A DNA stretch of 64,000 bases from NCBI RefSeq assembly GCF_037975245.1, contig NC_092568.1, positions 18,061,001 through 18,125,000 on the forward strand, written 5' to 3'. The position numbers and the translations under genes are program-made. Below, in pieces: positions 12,315-26,720 of this stretch. The notes below the pieces were generated by a model. That model saw only the letters and a program-made list of their open reading frames with translations. It had not been told where the DNA came from and searched no databases. Each line of letters opens with the position of its first letter. Positions within the stretch are counted from its first letter, which is position 1. The DNA comes from Apostichopus japonicus (taxonomy: Eukaryota; Echinodermata; Holothuroidea; Aspidochirotida; Stichopodidae).

Positions 12315-14262
12315 GTCACAGAGGGCTTGAAAGGCTAACATGGTTACTAGTTAACTTTAGGTACTAGGTACAGGAGTGTTCAGGTTGTGAGGAGACAGGT
12401 GTTTGTGTAGTGAAGTTAATGTAGGACAATATAACTAAGAGATCTACCGGGTTACAACCTATAGGCTCCTAATTATCAAGCTACAAACTGTTTGGACACA
12501 GAATGTGTCCCACAAATTTAAACTAATATTTTGTATAAATTTACAAATCTTTGACATGTTAAACACCTAATTTCATCGAATGTCCTCCCCACTGTAATTT
12601 TGGTGAGAGATCTTAAATAGCAAATGTTCTTCAGATCTCATATATTCATTTCTAGGTGGAGTATGACAACACCAGATTGTAGTAAATTCTACTCAAAATG
12701 CAACTTCAAGACAAGAACTTCTCACCAAATGTTGAATGATCTCCAAAAATATGTAATCATGTTACAGTGTATCAATGACTTGAAGTGAGATGGATAAAAA
12801 AGTTTGGAAAAAAAGTTTGAAACTATCAGAATAAATAACAGAACTACTACTGAAAGTAGAATTATACTCCCCCACCATCACCCCCACCCCTCACCTCCTT
12901 GGCACGAGGCTTTCTACAAAAGCTGTATGTATGCAACTTTGGTACCTTACTGCACAGTGTGCACTGAATTTCTTAGTATGTATACAAGTCCTTGATGACT
13001 TGGCATTGATTGTGTAGAGTGCTGTACCATAACAGCAGACTTTTTCTTCAAACATTTTTCAAAATTTTGATTGGTTAATCTGGCTGCTAATAACAGCGTC
13101 AGACCCCATCAAAAACTACTCTATCACAAGTAACAAAATAATTATGACTTTATGGCTTATTATTTATTATTAATATTGTTATTGTTTCTTTTTAATTGCA
13201 CAATTTCATGGTAACATTCATTAAGCTACTCCTCATTTTTAATGTCACGATTTGCCATGAAGTTAGTATTTTCGGGGCAGTCCCTTGTGAAGCTTTGGCA
13301 AAAAGAGCTGGTTTACTTCTTACAGTGAGACAGGTCACACGAGGATACACCACAACTTTCACCTTACATTTCCGATAAACAAGTTAAAATGACAGACAAA
13401 CTTTCTAGAATTACAGTACTTTTGTCAAAGAAAGAGTTTACTGCATGTCAATACAAATTTCCTTGAAGTCGATACAAAAGGCTCAGTTACTTTCACTTAT
13501 GTTTTTACTTCAAACCTTGATTCCATTGTTGGTTCCATTACTTTCATATCTGGTAAATGAAATAAACTATGGTCGACCCCAGCTCTAGAAAATGTAAAAC
13601 TTGCGAGAGCCATACGTAAGTTATACTGAAATCGACTAAGCCTTGTAGGTTATTTCCGTAACATTAGGCTACGCAGGCCTAGCCTATCAGCCTGAGTGAC
13701 TAGTCTTACAGAGATCCACAAATCTTGGATAGAACTGTAGTGTAGAGTTATAGACATTTTATGTGGTGTACATGTATGACACTGTTCATGATCAATCATG
13801 TTGGGTTGCAAGAGTTCTTGGGTAGTGAAAAATGATATTTGTAATCGTTTCCGATCACTTCCAGAGACAGAGGCCAAGCCCAGGGTATACAGCATGTACA
13901 TTGCTGCAAAATAAATTTGAGCATGCGGTATGCCCACATGCACAGTATAGTACTGCATACTCGATTTACTCCAAGTACAGTAGCTTGTCATACGTGCGTG
14001 CGCCTGTGAGGTAGAAAGCAAGCGTGGTCGCAGCCACCAGGGTCTGTACTCTGTAGTACTGTGTACAAAATAATTGATGCTGTACGTAACCATTCGTGCA
14101 TATGTACAATATGCACATACAGCTAAAGTGTAGGACTTTCCCCTCATTACAGAACGTACCAAGATGTTATTTATTTCTTACATTGTTTCTAACATAAATG
14201 GAGGGCGATACCAACAAGAATTTTCCAATTGTTGACCACTTACGGCAAATAAGCTAGTCATC

Positions 14263-14300
14263 TGTCAGACAACCTAAGCAAGGTTTTAGGTTGTCTGACA
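14263..14300. repeat. Perfect 15-bp inverted repeat with 8-base loop
   Basis: TGTCAGACAACCTAA is followed by eight bases and then its exact reverse complement TTAGGTTGTCTGACA. No gene or transposon frame around it. Confidence 0.85.
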
Positions 14301-14726
14301 TGATTTTTGGTCTCGGCGGCCCTGTGTAGTTATAATTTGTTTCAAACTCGTGTAGATTTAGAACCAGGAACTTTAGTCTACGTTGTACAGTTCTGTTTAA
14401 GATAGCTTGTTATTGAATCATTGGGAGTAGTGTGCGATAAATACAGAGTAAGCAGTACTTGTAGCAGCCAGGCATATCCACACTCACTATCAGAGGAAAC
14501 TAGTTTTGAAAAAAAACAAATTTGTAAAAGTGATATCAGAGAAGTTCATGATTATATTTCTTTTTATTTGAAACTTCTATATAAATGCTGATCAAGGTTC
14601 CAAACCACATGCTCGCACACATGACCCAGACTCAAACATAAAAGGAGCTCTACTGATATGGTGCCCCAATTGTTTAATACCTCTAATTTTAATGTAAAAG
14701 TTAGAGGGCCTGACGTTGCCTACCAG

Positions 14727-14768
14727 GATCAGAGGCTAACAGAGGCTAATAGAGGCTAACAGAAGCTA
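14727..14768 (+). repeat. Short tandem repeat of AGAGGCTAAC
   Basis: About four copies of a 10-11 bp unit (AGAGGCTAAC, with variants) in non-coding DNA. Confidence 0.75.
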
Positions 14769-17696
14769 ACTGGAAAAACAACTAAGAACGTACAGCACTG
14801 AGAGACACAGATGGACAGACAGTTACATTGGACACATTTATGAGCATTGCATAAAGAAAAGTACACCGTACAACAAAGGAGAGAGGGGTAAGACGAAAGG
14901 AAAGAGCGATGAGAAGATTAAGGGCTTTAGAGATAAACTGTGAGGGGTGCAACAAAGGATAGTTAATTTGTAATGGATGTGAAGAGGAAGAAAGGGGGGA
15001 ATTAGTAACGAAACCGGTTAATGTGGATAGAAAAGATGATAGAGGCTGGATTTAGGCTGGAGGATGGACAGGTAAGAAGGGAGACAGGAGAAGGGAGGGA
15101 TCGAAGTTTAACAGCCTCTCATTTTAGTCAGTTATCAAACCATTCAAGTTGATACGGAAACAGTGTGTCCCCCACATACGGTAGTTACTGTTATGAACCT
15201 TAACTATACCACTTGCGACTAAAACAAAGAGATTGTCTTCGGGGTACTTGCATCATCAGTTGTATTTAATTACAGTCAACATTAAAGTACCAGCAGTGCA
15301 AGCCAAGTTCACAGTTTTTTCTACAAGCTGTATTCGTTGTCAGTACACATGGTCGTTTCATTACATATTTGAAATTCAGTGAGTTCTCCCTTCCAGCTCA
15401 AGTAAGATTTTACACAAATTTTTAATGGAATGCAGATCAACTAGCCTTAAAATTCTTGACATATATTCAAAAAGCTATTTCCTGGAGGTAATTTCTAATC
15501 TGCCCTCCACGGGGTTCCACCCCACTGATACTGGTCACTAATGCATAATTCACTCAGAAGCATCTCCATCACAAGATGCTTCTCAATCATTAGACTCAAA
15601 AACCAACACAATATTCAATAACAAAAATTCCATTGGGCCCTTGAATTATAAATCTACGGTGAACTTGTTCTTAGCATGCGTGAAACAATAGTAAAACCAG
15701 ATCTGATTCATCATTCTGTGCAGTTTTAGAAATTACTTAAACTACATAGCTACCAGCAACTTAGGTACTTCACCATGTCGTACAATACGAGGGAGCTGTC
15801 CTTCAGCTTCCTACTGTAGCTGTTCCGAGATGAAAAATTATTTACAAACTGCCATTACAGCTATTATAGCAGACTACACACAAAACAAAAAAAACTTCCA
15901 TGGGGATACTGAAAGTCTATAAAAAAGGCATTTCCAATTCCACCAATAATGCCCTGGACGTAACTTATTCAGATATTGCTGAGGTTGTCTGAATCTAACT
16001 GAAAGTAAAGTTATTTTCGTCAGATAAACTCTTCCTTCCTAAGTTCCTATGAAACCAGAGCAGCAGTGAGTAAGTGTTCTGTGATGTTATGTCATCACAG
16101 CTACAGTTTACTGTACATATTTAATATTCTTCAACAGCTTTTAACACGTTTCCAATGTATAATCTTGTTTGGTTATTGATTTCTGCTTAGAAATGTGACG
16201 CATTTGGAATGTTTGCTTTAATTCAGGTGACAATGTACTATGAATTCAAGGTTTCATCCTGGAACTTACAGCAGTTTTGGGGGTAAACACTATTATCGTT
16301 CTCTGTAGAATAAAAATTAGTTTTTTTTTGTCATTGCATCATATGATATATATTCAGCCCAATGTCCGAGAAAATAACACCAGCAAAATAGTAATTAATA
16401 CATAAACTTGATAGAACTCAAAAATTTCAAATCTTTACCATAAAGCACGTATAGTACTGAGGTACCATGTTCACTCTTTTCAATGCAAACATTTTAAAAC
16501 GATCAACTTCTGCCATTGGCATATATTGTTTCAAAGAGGTCATTAGGGCATCGTAAAAAATTTGCAAGACCTACTGAGCGTTACTTCAAAATAACATTGA
16601 AATCGATCAAGGATATGGAAAGCCCACCCGAAGAAGCCACTTATTAATGTATTTGCTACAGTCCTCAACATTTCATCAGAAAATGACACATTTTCATCTT
16701 GGTATTCAACAACATATATGAACAATATTAAAAGAAAAGGTTAAAAACCTTAACAGTGACTTCAAATTTCAAAGAACCTTGACTAATCAACCTTAACAAT
16801 TAATGTACACTGTTCAATGTTGTATGATATGCAAAAGGATCAAGAAATATTGATATGAAATTACCTCACAAATCTCCTCTATAAGCCACACAATGTTGTT
16901 GCAAATTTTCAGTTGTTTTCTATTCAATCAAGATGGTTTCTTAACCTTGGAAAACAGATGAAGTTCTGGTTTAATATGCAAAAATGGCTTCATTGTTGTA
17001 AGGTCAAATTTTTGCTACATTCATAATACCCAACCGAGTTAAGAAAATAGACAACAGATGGGGTTCTAAATTTACTTACTCTTCAGCAGACATGGTTTTC
17101 TTCTATTCGTTAACTAATTATATTAATTGTACAGGTTTTCTCTGCACCCTTGGAAAGGCACACACTGCAATACATTAATATTCTACCTCTGACACGTGCA
17201 CCCGTACCATATCCAAACAATGGATTTCATTTTGGGAAGATTGGACTATTTTATCCAATATTTTCCCAGGAAGGTAATGGAAGTATATGAAAGCATGTAC
17301 ATTGTCACAGCCTCACAGGTAATTGCTAGTATATCCCTGGCAGGCTCTGTTGATGTTGAGAAATGAAGGAAATCCCCTCAAGTTATGACAGGTAATCTCT
17401 GAATTTGACCTATTCTGTCATCAGTTTGTTAAGTAATACAACATCAGTTTTATACCAGTATATATAACTTCATTACCAGGCAACCTCTTCAAATACATCA
17501 TGAGTCATATATTACCAACCTAAACAGACCATCACTTTATACAACTGTAATCTAAAATCTTATTGAAAATGTTTGGAACTGTGATGTGAAGATAATGAAG
17601 GAATGTTTATTAACACAAGTCTGACAAAATACACAAAATTCTCAAGCACAAACAATCTCTAAAATATAAACATATAAGAACATTTAGGCATTACAA

Positions 17697-18500
17697 TGTT
17701 ATCTTCATTTTTCGCTACAACTTTACCTTCCATACACCTGTTAGTTCATGAGCATACCACAAACTGAACTTCTGTATTCTGTGGGAACTAACTGTACTGT
17801 ATTGTCAACCAATCATGGATAAAGATACATTATCAAAAGGTTATCAAATAACACATAAATTTGTTCAAGTTTAAGAATACTGCAAAAGTACTAACCACAT
17901 TGTGATTTTAACTGTCAGAGTGTTGTACAATACATAATATCCCTGGGAGACAAAATTATGATGTTATCTTCATTTTTCGCTACAACTTTACCTTCCATAC
18001 ACCTGTTACGTTCATGAGCATAACACAAACTTAACTTCTGTACTCTGTGGGAACTAACTGTACTGTACTGTCAACCAATCATGGATAAAGATACAACATT
18101 ATCAAAAGGTTATTAAATAACACATAAATTTGTTCAAGTTTAAGAATACTGCAAAAGTACTAACCACATTGTGATTTTAACTGTCAGAGTGTTGTACAAT
18201 ACATAATATCCCTGGGAGACAAAATTATGATGTTATCTTCATTTTTCGCTACAACTTTACCTTCCATACACCTGTTACGTTCATGAGCATAACACAAACT
18301 TAACTTCTGTACTCTGTGGAAACTAACTGTACTGTACTGTCAACCAATCATGGATAAAGATACAACATTATCAAAAGGTTATCAAATAACACATAAATTT
18401 GTTCAAGTTTAAGAATACTGCAAAAGTACTAACCACATTGTGATTTTAAATGTCAGAGTGTGTTACAGTACATAATATCCCCGGGAGACAAAATTATGAT
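17697..18500 (+). repeat. Three-copy tandem repeat, period about 267 bp
   Basis: Three adjoining copies start at about 17697, 17962 and 18231 (periods 265 and 269), each opening TGTTATCTTCATTTTTCGC and closing near GGGAGACAAAATTATGA. Divergence is only a few percent, so the amplification is young. No open frame crosses the units. Confidence 0.92.
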
Positions 18501-18705
18501 TGCAACAAGTTAACAATAGATATGACACCAATACCATGCATGATAGACTGACATAATAGGCAAAACTTCATTTGATATAGCTAAGGTAAAGTTGTCATCT
18601 TCCGGGCTGACAACATCATGCCATATTGATGTAAAGTAAACCTGATGTTTATGTATTTGTCAGGTATTATGAATGGTCAGACATGACTTATGTTTTATAC
18701 TGCAC

Positions 18706-18770
18706 ATGTAATGTAATGTAAATAAAATCTTATATAGCGCACTACGCGCGATGTATCTGTGCCCTTTATA
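18706..18770 (-). mobile_element. Retroelement 3' tail fragment
   Basis: Read on the minus strand, GCGCTATATAAGATTTTATT is followed by an ACATT-type short repeat. This resembles the 3' ends of CR1-like LINEs and the SINEs that use them. No coding part recognised. Confidence 0.4.
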
Positions 18771-21700
18771 AACAATCTAGGATATACAATGACATAAAAC
18801 AGTAAATACATCATATACAGATATATACAGAGATCGAAAAAACGATTAAAAGCACTGGTGAAGAGTGAAGTGATAAAACAGATTGACTACAAAGTCTACA
18901 TCACTGAAGGTTTAAGAATCAGTACACTTTAAATGTTTTTCATAGGGTTAACTATATAGATTCACTTGTCTGACTAGAATACTTCACAACACTGTATTTG
19001 GCCTGAATCACTGGGTTTCTCTTACCGACCAGCTGTGAAAGGCAACAAGAACCGAAAGAGCTATGAAATCCTTTTTAAACTACAAAGTTTATGGAAACAA
19101 TTCAAGGAAATTCTCTACATCTACACATCTGTACTGGTGCCAGCAAAGGTTAAGTATTAACATGTGTTGATATTTGTCCTATGGACCTTTAATACATACT
19201 GTAATTCTGCTGGGGTATGTCTCTATATGATGCATATCATTCTTATTTATTGTAATATTAAAGCAGTATTCCTTTCCATTCTCTGAGACTCTGACCCATG
19301 TTTTGTCACCCACAATGCAGTGCGACTTGAAGTGATTCTGTGTGCTTCTATTCGTTTTCCCTAATGGTTGCTCATTCGTACTCATCCTCATACAGGGATG
19401 TGCTCAGGAATATTTGAGTGCTGGGCAGATTTATGCGGTAGTGTGATCCAGATCCCTTTGGGAGGGGTCTCTAAGGGGTGGGGGTGTGCCCCTTCCCTTT
19501 GGAAAATTTTTGCAAATGAACTTTGCTTAATCCTTTTCTTCTTGTTCTGGCGTTTTGTAATATAATTGCCACTACCAGTGAGCTATCAAGCCAGATAAGG
19601 AATATTGGTAGTGCAATCTTCAAGGGAATTCTAGATAGTGATAATAGCCACAAAGGTCAATAATTATAACTGTCATCTAACTTTGCATAATGCTAGCTAG
19701 ACATAGGAACATAAAGTATAAATATATCTAACAATTGCTCTGTCCACCGAACATAGAGCACTCTGCGCTAAAATAGTAGACAACCAACCAAACGTATATG
19801 CATTTATGTGAACACTTACAAGCTCATGGTAAACAAATTTACTGATAGGAAGATTTACACACTTAAACAATGCACCCTTTACTTTGAACGTCTTGTTTAC
19901 AGTACAAGTTTGCATGTATGCTGTTGTGTGTCAACTTTGAACTTACTGCATTGCATATAAAGATCTGGAAGAAACTTTGGAATTTTCTTCACTACCCAGG
20001 ACAAAGTTGATTTGAATCAAACAAATGACAGACATCTTTAATACTATTTTACAAATTATAACCCACAACCAGAGAAAATAATCTATAGAGAAAAAAACTG
20101 AACATGTTGCTGACATTTTCACAAAGTTACAATCCAAACAAATTTTGCAGTTAAATTAACATCTCTTTCCAGAGTCGAGACTACATGATGAGAAAGCTAG
20201 ATTGTACTGTATAATTTGACAGAAAAATCTGCCAAGCTCCTTTAACCAGTTTACAAATTCTCTGTGCCAAATAATTTATTCCAGAGGCAAAATCTGCAAA
20301 AGTGAAAACACTGATGACATCAAAATACACATATGACAATTATACCCATGGTTGCCACCTAGAGTTCAGACTAACCCCACCCAGAGTTCATGTCCATAGG
20401 CCTAGAGAAAGCCAGCTGTACAATACATCAACATCGGTGCTAATTACCGAGTGTTTCGCACCCAATCGTCCGTCGCTGTGTAGACGCAACATGAACCTGT
20501 CAGAAGCATTTTACCAATGGGGATCAATTGACAACATTTAAGTCGTCTTATGCTATTATATATAAACTAGACAATTTTAAATCAATTTTTTAAATGTGAG
20601 AGTAAAACACAAAAACATGTGAAATGTGCAGTACCTTCCTGTTTGCAAAAAATTTGTACCTTATGAGAGCTTGATTTACAACGAGCAAGAAATTCAAAAT
20701 TGTAAGATAAATAACAGTCACACTGACATGATTTCCCAAACGACCTCGGAGAAACTGCTCTCACGGGTGCAAATTTATATGCCAGTTTTACAACCGTAGT
20801 AAATTCCTCTAGATACAAACATGTATGGCTTTAACATCATTAATTATCACAGTTATTTAAGATTTGTTCCACAGAGTTCTACTCTCTTTTATCTGAATGA
20901 AACCACAAGACTTGCCTTGTAACACAGAAATTTATATCATATTATTTACATACTACCAATATCAGTCAAAACCCACTAAAAAGTACCATGATTCATCTTA
21001 CAATTATGGTTCATTGATTATTGCAAGGATCAATACCATATAAATAGAGATCTACGTTCATTGTCCCTATCTATTTGATCTTAACGAACTCTTAAAATGC
21101 TTGTGCATAATGGGACACCCACATACAGGCACACCTGGCTGACTAATTGTATATGATATCAAAGAGAATAATATATAATGGTATTCATGCAGACAGATGT
21201 CACAACAATTACCTGTGGGGCACTTATTTGTTGCCCAATGTAGTTTCACTGGGCTGCGTTGTAAAGATCATGTTCGACATAAGGACCTCTCAATAATACA
21301 GACACCAGACTTTCCAAGTTCTCATTTGAGGCAAGCTCATATATCTTATCCAAGTACAGTAAATTTTACCTACTGTACAAGTGCAGAACAGTGAACTATA
21401 CGTATGACCACGATCATATTTCTCTAGAAAGGGCATCGGGCCTGTACAGTGATTCATGCTAATTATTGTAGTGCGCGTGCGCGCTTCATTATTGGCATGA
21501 CTGGCCAAGTAAACGATACCTACATGATCCCTAAATTTCCAAACAACTTGCTCTTCAAATAATGTCATTTCATTTCATTAACCAATAATCCATGCAGGAA
21601 TAACTATAAGTTTAACTACTTTTCAGTTTCCCTATTAAGAAGAGTTTAAACATTTCATTCATGTGTGACAAGAAGAAGGATGAATGAAGGTGGGGGGGGG

Positions 21701-24601
21701 GGCTAGAGCACATGGTCTGGGGTAAAATTAGGGTGAAATATGGGATAAATAATAAGTTAATAATCTTCTAAGGCCCACACTTATTGATAATCAGTATTAA
21801 GTTGGAGAAAATAATGGATATTTGGTTGCAATATTTTTTTGTAAATTTCAAACTCAAGCACCCTTCAAAGAACATTTACAGACCTGTATTCTCTCCTTCA
21901 ATTTCTTATAGAATGTATCAATTTTGATCTCTCAAATGGCAAGATTAAACCAAGTGTTTGCTTGAATCTTTGAATGTAAACAAAGTGGGTTTGCATCATT
22001 GTTGATGCATACAGCACTTGACCGAAGTTGACACATACAGAACACATAATGTCAGCTATACATTTGTGCAGCATTCCTCCTTCAAGGAGATGAACCATCT
22101 CAAGTTAAATGTAAACTTCACAAGAAACAAGAATCATTTAAGAAGGCTACTCTTGGTCCAAATAAGGGAACAAACAGGATAACAACAATACCTGTACACT
22201 GTACAGTAATAACAGTGCAGGGTGCTGCATAAAACGCTAACCCTTCAATTTGTACTAGACATCTAACAGGTCTCATAATGTCAATCTTACAGTGCTCACA
22301 GGTACTCAGCTTTGTACACTAATGGTGCATACAGGGAAACAATTAGGCTAAGAGCAAACCTGCAACATTGTACACACTGCAGGAGATTATTTACGAACCA
22401 GTCCCTGCTTGTTGTGAGTAGCGGGCAATTTACAGGTGAATGGCTCTCAGGGTGAGACCTTCACACTATCAACAGTATATATCATACCTCTCCATATTGT
22501 AGTAGTGGGTCTGCATCTATAGCATTATCTCCTTTTGATTCAGGCTATTGTCCCACAGACAATAAAAGTGTTTCAGATATTCACCCAGGAGATTAAATCC
22601 ACCACTTACAGTAGTTATGACTGAGATCCTTTCAACCATTGGATGGTTTTGTTTACCGAAGAATAAGACTCACAGAAAATGGTCCACTTGATACAAAATG
22701 AAAAAGTAACAAAAACAAAACAATTCACTTGTTTCAATAACAAAATCAAATTTCAGATCTTTTCAATTGGCTGTTTAATCTTCTAAAGGCAGCTCTTCAT
22801 GCCGATATCCACCCACCAGTGGAATATCTACCCCTACAGCATTTTCTCCTTCTCAGACAGGCAAACTAAACACTGAAACAACTCCATGGGATTGACAAAA
22901 GTATGCAAAAGCTTCTTTCATGTGTGGCTCAATATAATCACAGTTTACAGAAGATCAATACTTCCAATAATGTAAAGCCACTGATTTTCTCTGATTTCAA
23001 AAACAGACCTTTAATACCTTTCAGCTAGTTACCCTCGTAGAGAGAGAGAGGAAACAACAACAATGTAGCAACAGCTTCCCTTCGGGGCACAGAACTCTGT
23101 TACGGTGTCTAATTAAGAGAGCAGTGTTTTCATCGCCATGTAACAACTTTAGAACAGACTCTGTAACAGAGTTCTAATTATAGAGTTCCCATTCACATAT
23201 TAAATACTTCCTTAGTAAATTAAGAGACGCCAGAGAATATCAAAACAAAAAACGTTTATGAAACTCATTTATATCAGGTCAGTCCTTGTGGGGTGTACTA
23301 AAGTCATCTGTGTCAAATACAATTAAGTCTTTGGGCAGCATTGCCACATGATGCAACATGGAGATAAAGAAGCCAATCTCCATCATCCTTGTGACAATAG
23401 TAATTATGCTAACTACAGTACTACACAAACTTCTTTCACTTTCTCTCTTGTGGGATGTACTGTATTGGGCCAATTATCAACTCATTGATTTATAAAAGAA
23501 AGTGCATTGTTAAGTACTGTACTATTTTTTTTTTCCTGTTTCAACAGCATGTCTGTAGCCATTAGAATACACAGCAATAAAGCATAATTACTGACACCCT
23601 TTGAGTAGAACATTAGTTTAGAACGGGCTACGGTAGTGCACAGAAATGCCAGTTGCCATGTTCAAAGATAATTATCAGGTTCAAGAGTTTTACCCTAAAG
23701 GTCCACGCAATTTACTTTTATCACAAGGTCCTTAAGAATACAAATCTGTGAAAGTCGGTATAAAAATTCAGGCTCACTACTTCTTCAGCTCACCTTACGT
23801 AAAATGACATTTAAATAATCGTTGTTCTTATCCACGCCTGATTTGTAATTCTCACAGTTTTCTAGTCCACTCCCACATTTTAAACTGACTGAAAGATATT
23901 AAAGTGACTATATTACATGGAATGCAAGATGGGAATTCTCGATCCCTTGTACAACATGACACTGACTTGTACAGTACATGTATACTTCAATCACACAGCC
24001 TTTAAACATACAGCACAAGAGGTAAATTGATGCTTAAAAGAACCACAGGTGGGCAAACTGGGCCCCACAGGCAATATGCTGCCCCAAGACAAATTTTATG
24101 TGAACCGTTAATGTTAATGTAGCCGAGCCAAACCTTATGGCAAGGAATAGCATGAAACATACATACTGTACTTTGGAAAGTTTGTGGACAAAGCTCTACT
24201 GTGTTATTTCAACATTACACAAGTACAGTTTGCCTGTCAAAATTTCTGATCTTTTATTAGAAAATTTAATGAAAGATTCTCATTTCAATGGAGTGGCATC
24301 CTCACATTTAGTGCTGTGGCCAGCATGTTTGGTACAAAATTTCTGTGTGGCAGGAGCTACATGAATCAACAATAACATTTACAACAAAATTGCCAAGATG
24401 TTGTTGAACTTTCCATACATTTAGTGTTACAGTTCAAACAGGGAATAATTAAGACTTTAAGAGTTCACAGTTTGTTTTAGTTTTGAGGGCTCTAGAACTA
24501 ATCTCATAATATACTGCAGTACATGTACATAAACTGCATAATATACATCTTTAATAGCATTTTGTATCTGATATTTGCCAATTTGAGACACGATACTAGA
24601 T

Positions 24602-25053
24602 TAGGGATGCACCGGATCCAAATTTTTGGATCCGGCCGGAACCGGATTTTGCCGGATAGTACATGAAATCCGGCCGGACCGGATTTTTTCATTACACGAA
24701 AGAAAATCATTAATAAGAAGTAGAAGTATGAAACAAGGAGCAAATGTTAGGTGAGGTATACGCATATTATAAAGAAGGGGAAATTATGACCCCATTTAGT
24801 GGGTCAAACCATTGAGAAATTAAATTAAACATGTTAAACCAAATTTTTCCTTACTTTGAATGTTTTTATTAATTTTTGGAAATAGTTTACATTGATTTAA
24901 GTTAAAACCAACACCTTTTTAAGGAATAATTCAGGCCAGATTTTGAAAAAGATGCGGCCGGATTTTGAAAAATATCCGGCCGGAACCGGAACCGGATAAT
25001 TGCTCACTATCCGGCCAGATAGTCCAGCCGGACCGGAATCCGGTGCATCCCTA
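24602..25053. mobile_element. hAT-type MITE, TAGGGATGCACCGG ends
   Basis: The 452-bp element has inverted ends TAGGGATGCACCGGATCC and GGAATCCGGTGCATCCCTA, flanked by TACTAGAT (24594-24601) and TACTAGAG (25054-25061), a 7-of-8 target duplication. TAGGGATG ends are a frequent hAT signature. The interior repeats CCGGCCGG in both subterminal regions; no transposase frame. Confidence 0.85.
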
Positions 25054-26524
25054 TACTAGAGAAAAAAATTATTCTCTGTTAAACTGTGTCCCTATTACTG
25101 TAACTATATGTTAGTAATTCAATGCAGCTATGTCATGTATCAAATTTTCAATGATTTCAATATTTCAATAATTTTGAAACACGATATGAAGATGATGGTT
25201 TAGAACAGGGCATATCATATTGCTTGGTATGTCACAAACTTGTATGTAACATAGTTTGTTCTTAATAGCAGGACTGAGGATGAACAATTTTTTTTATATT
25301 TAATTCAGCCATATCCTAAAGTTAGCAAATTCACCGGACAGTTCATACCTTAGAATATATTGAGAAAAGAAGTTGCTGACCATATGTATTCTGTATATGC
25401 TTGGGCAAGTTACTCGAATAGTACGGAGTTGTGAATCTCGCTTAGGAGTCGAGTAACAACGCTCATTTAGGGTTGCAAATCCCGATTTTTTTAAAAAAAT
25501 CCACTTTTTCCATTACCAATGTTTTTAGATCAAGCCGATATGTTACATCATCCAAATCTAAGTTTGACAAAAACATGGTCTTCTGTACCCCACAGGTGCA
25601 TAGAGTGAGAATCTGAATGTTTTACCTTTCTCTTTGAAGAAGATCACTCATCTTCAAGGGACAACAAAAATCTTTCAAAACTCCTAAGATTTGGCACATT
25701 GTGCAAAGCATAACACATGTCTTGTAGAAAATGACCACACCAAATCTATCCCGAAATGTTTGGCTCCAACGAACGTGTATTGTTGAGCTGGACAAAAAAA
25801 ATTGTTTTTAATCTTCTGTGTTACAAAACAAACGCTATCTCACCTAACATTGCTAGCGTATGTCGAATGTTACCTCCTGATTGAAAAAGATTCTAATAAA
25901 ATAACAACAAATTATGACACAATGAATGTATTTTTTTATAACAACAACTATAAAAGATGTTCAGAATGACTCACTACTTCATGGAATCTAAATAGCCGAA
26001 ACTCCAGGAATATCCAGGTATAATGTATCCAGGTTCCAACTCATTGAAAAGTTATGTGATGTAACGCTATTTTGTCTGTACAGATACAGCAGGGGATTTC
26101 CATTCGTTCACACTACACTAGGCCCTCTCTATGGTGAAATTTGCTACAACTAAAGGGTTTGCATGGTTTATTCTTTTGCTGCAGGTGGCAGGAGCATGTA
26201 GAAGCTTACTGGTGTATTTTACCATTCTTGCTAGCAATTGTTGGGTCTTCATTTGTTCATAAATGACCAAGAAAATATATGTGGGAAATTTTATTACAAA
26301 TATAAAATGCAAAGAAGGTTCTATGGATGCATTTAAAATTCACAAACTTTTGTCGCTATCGTATTTTACTTTGAATTTTTGAAAGCAATTAGGCCCAATG
26401 TACTATGTCTCATATGGACTCACTGTGTGAGTAATATGGACTCACACAGTGTGTATAGGTCTACAGTACTTCTGAATTATTATTCATACATACAGTAAAT
26501 AAACAACCAAAGACTGGGATATTA

Positions 26525-26720
26525 CAAACAATGGGAAAGAAGTTCGTGGCTAGTACTGGATTCCAACCAGTGACCTCTGCATTGTCATAATCTTGAATGA
26601 CAAAGGAATCACGATGCTAATCTGAGTCACCAACTCCTAGGTCAGTGAGAAGTTAGCTCAACAATCTTCGGAGTCACCTAACTACTCGCCATTTGACAAA
26701 TGTGACTGAAATCCTCCACA
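26525..26720 (-). mobile_element. Possible tRNA-derived SINE fragment
   Basis: Read on the minus strand, GGTTGGAATCCAGTACTAGC resembles a tRNA B box (GGTTCGAATCC) with one change. It is followed by a CACGAACTTCTTTCCCATTG tail seen in SINE-like sequences. The A box is poor. Weakly supported. Confidence 0.35.

Noticed and set aside
13650-14162. 170-codon minus-strand open frame
   Set aside because: Tyr-, Cys- and His-rich, driven by GTAC/TGCA-rich sequence; no protein-like pattern or partner exon.
24047-24100. Full hAT element starting CAGGTGGGCAAACTGGGCCCC
   Set aside because: The left end resembles Charlie-type hAT elements but no matching right end or target duplication was found, so at most a fragment.
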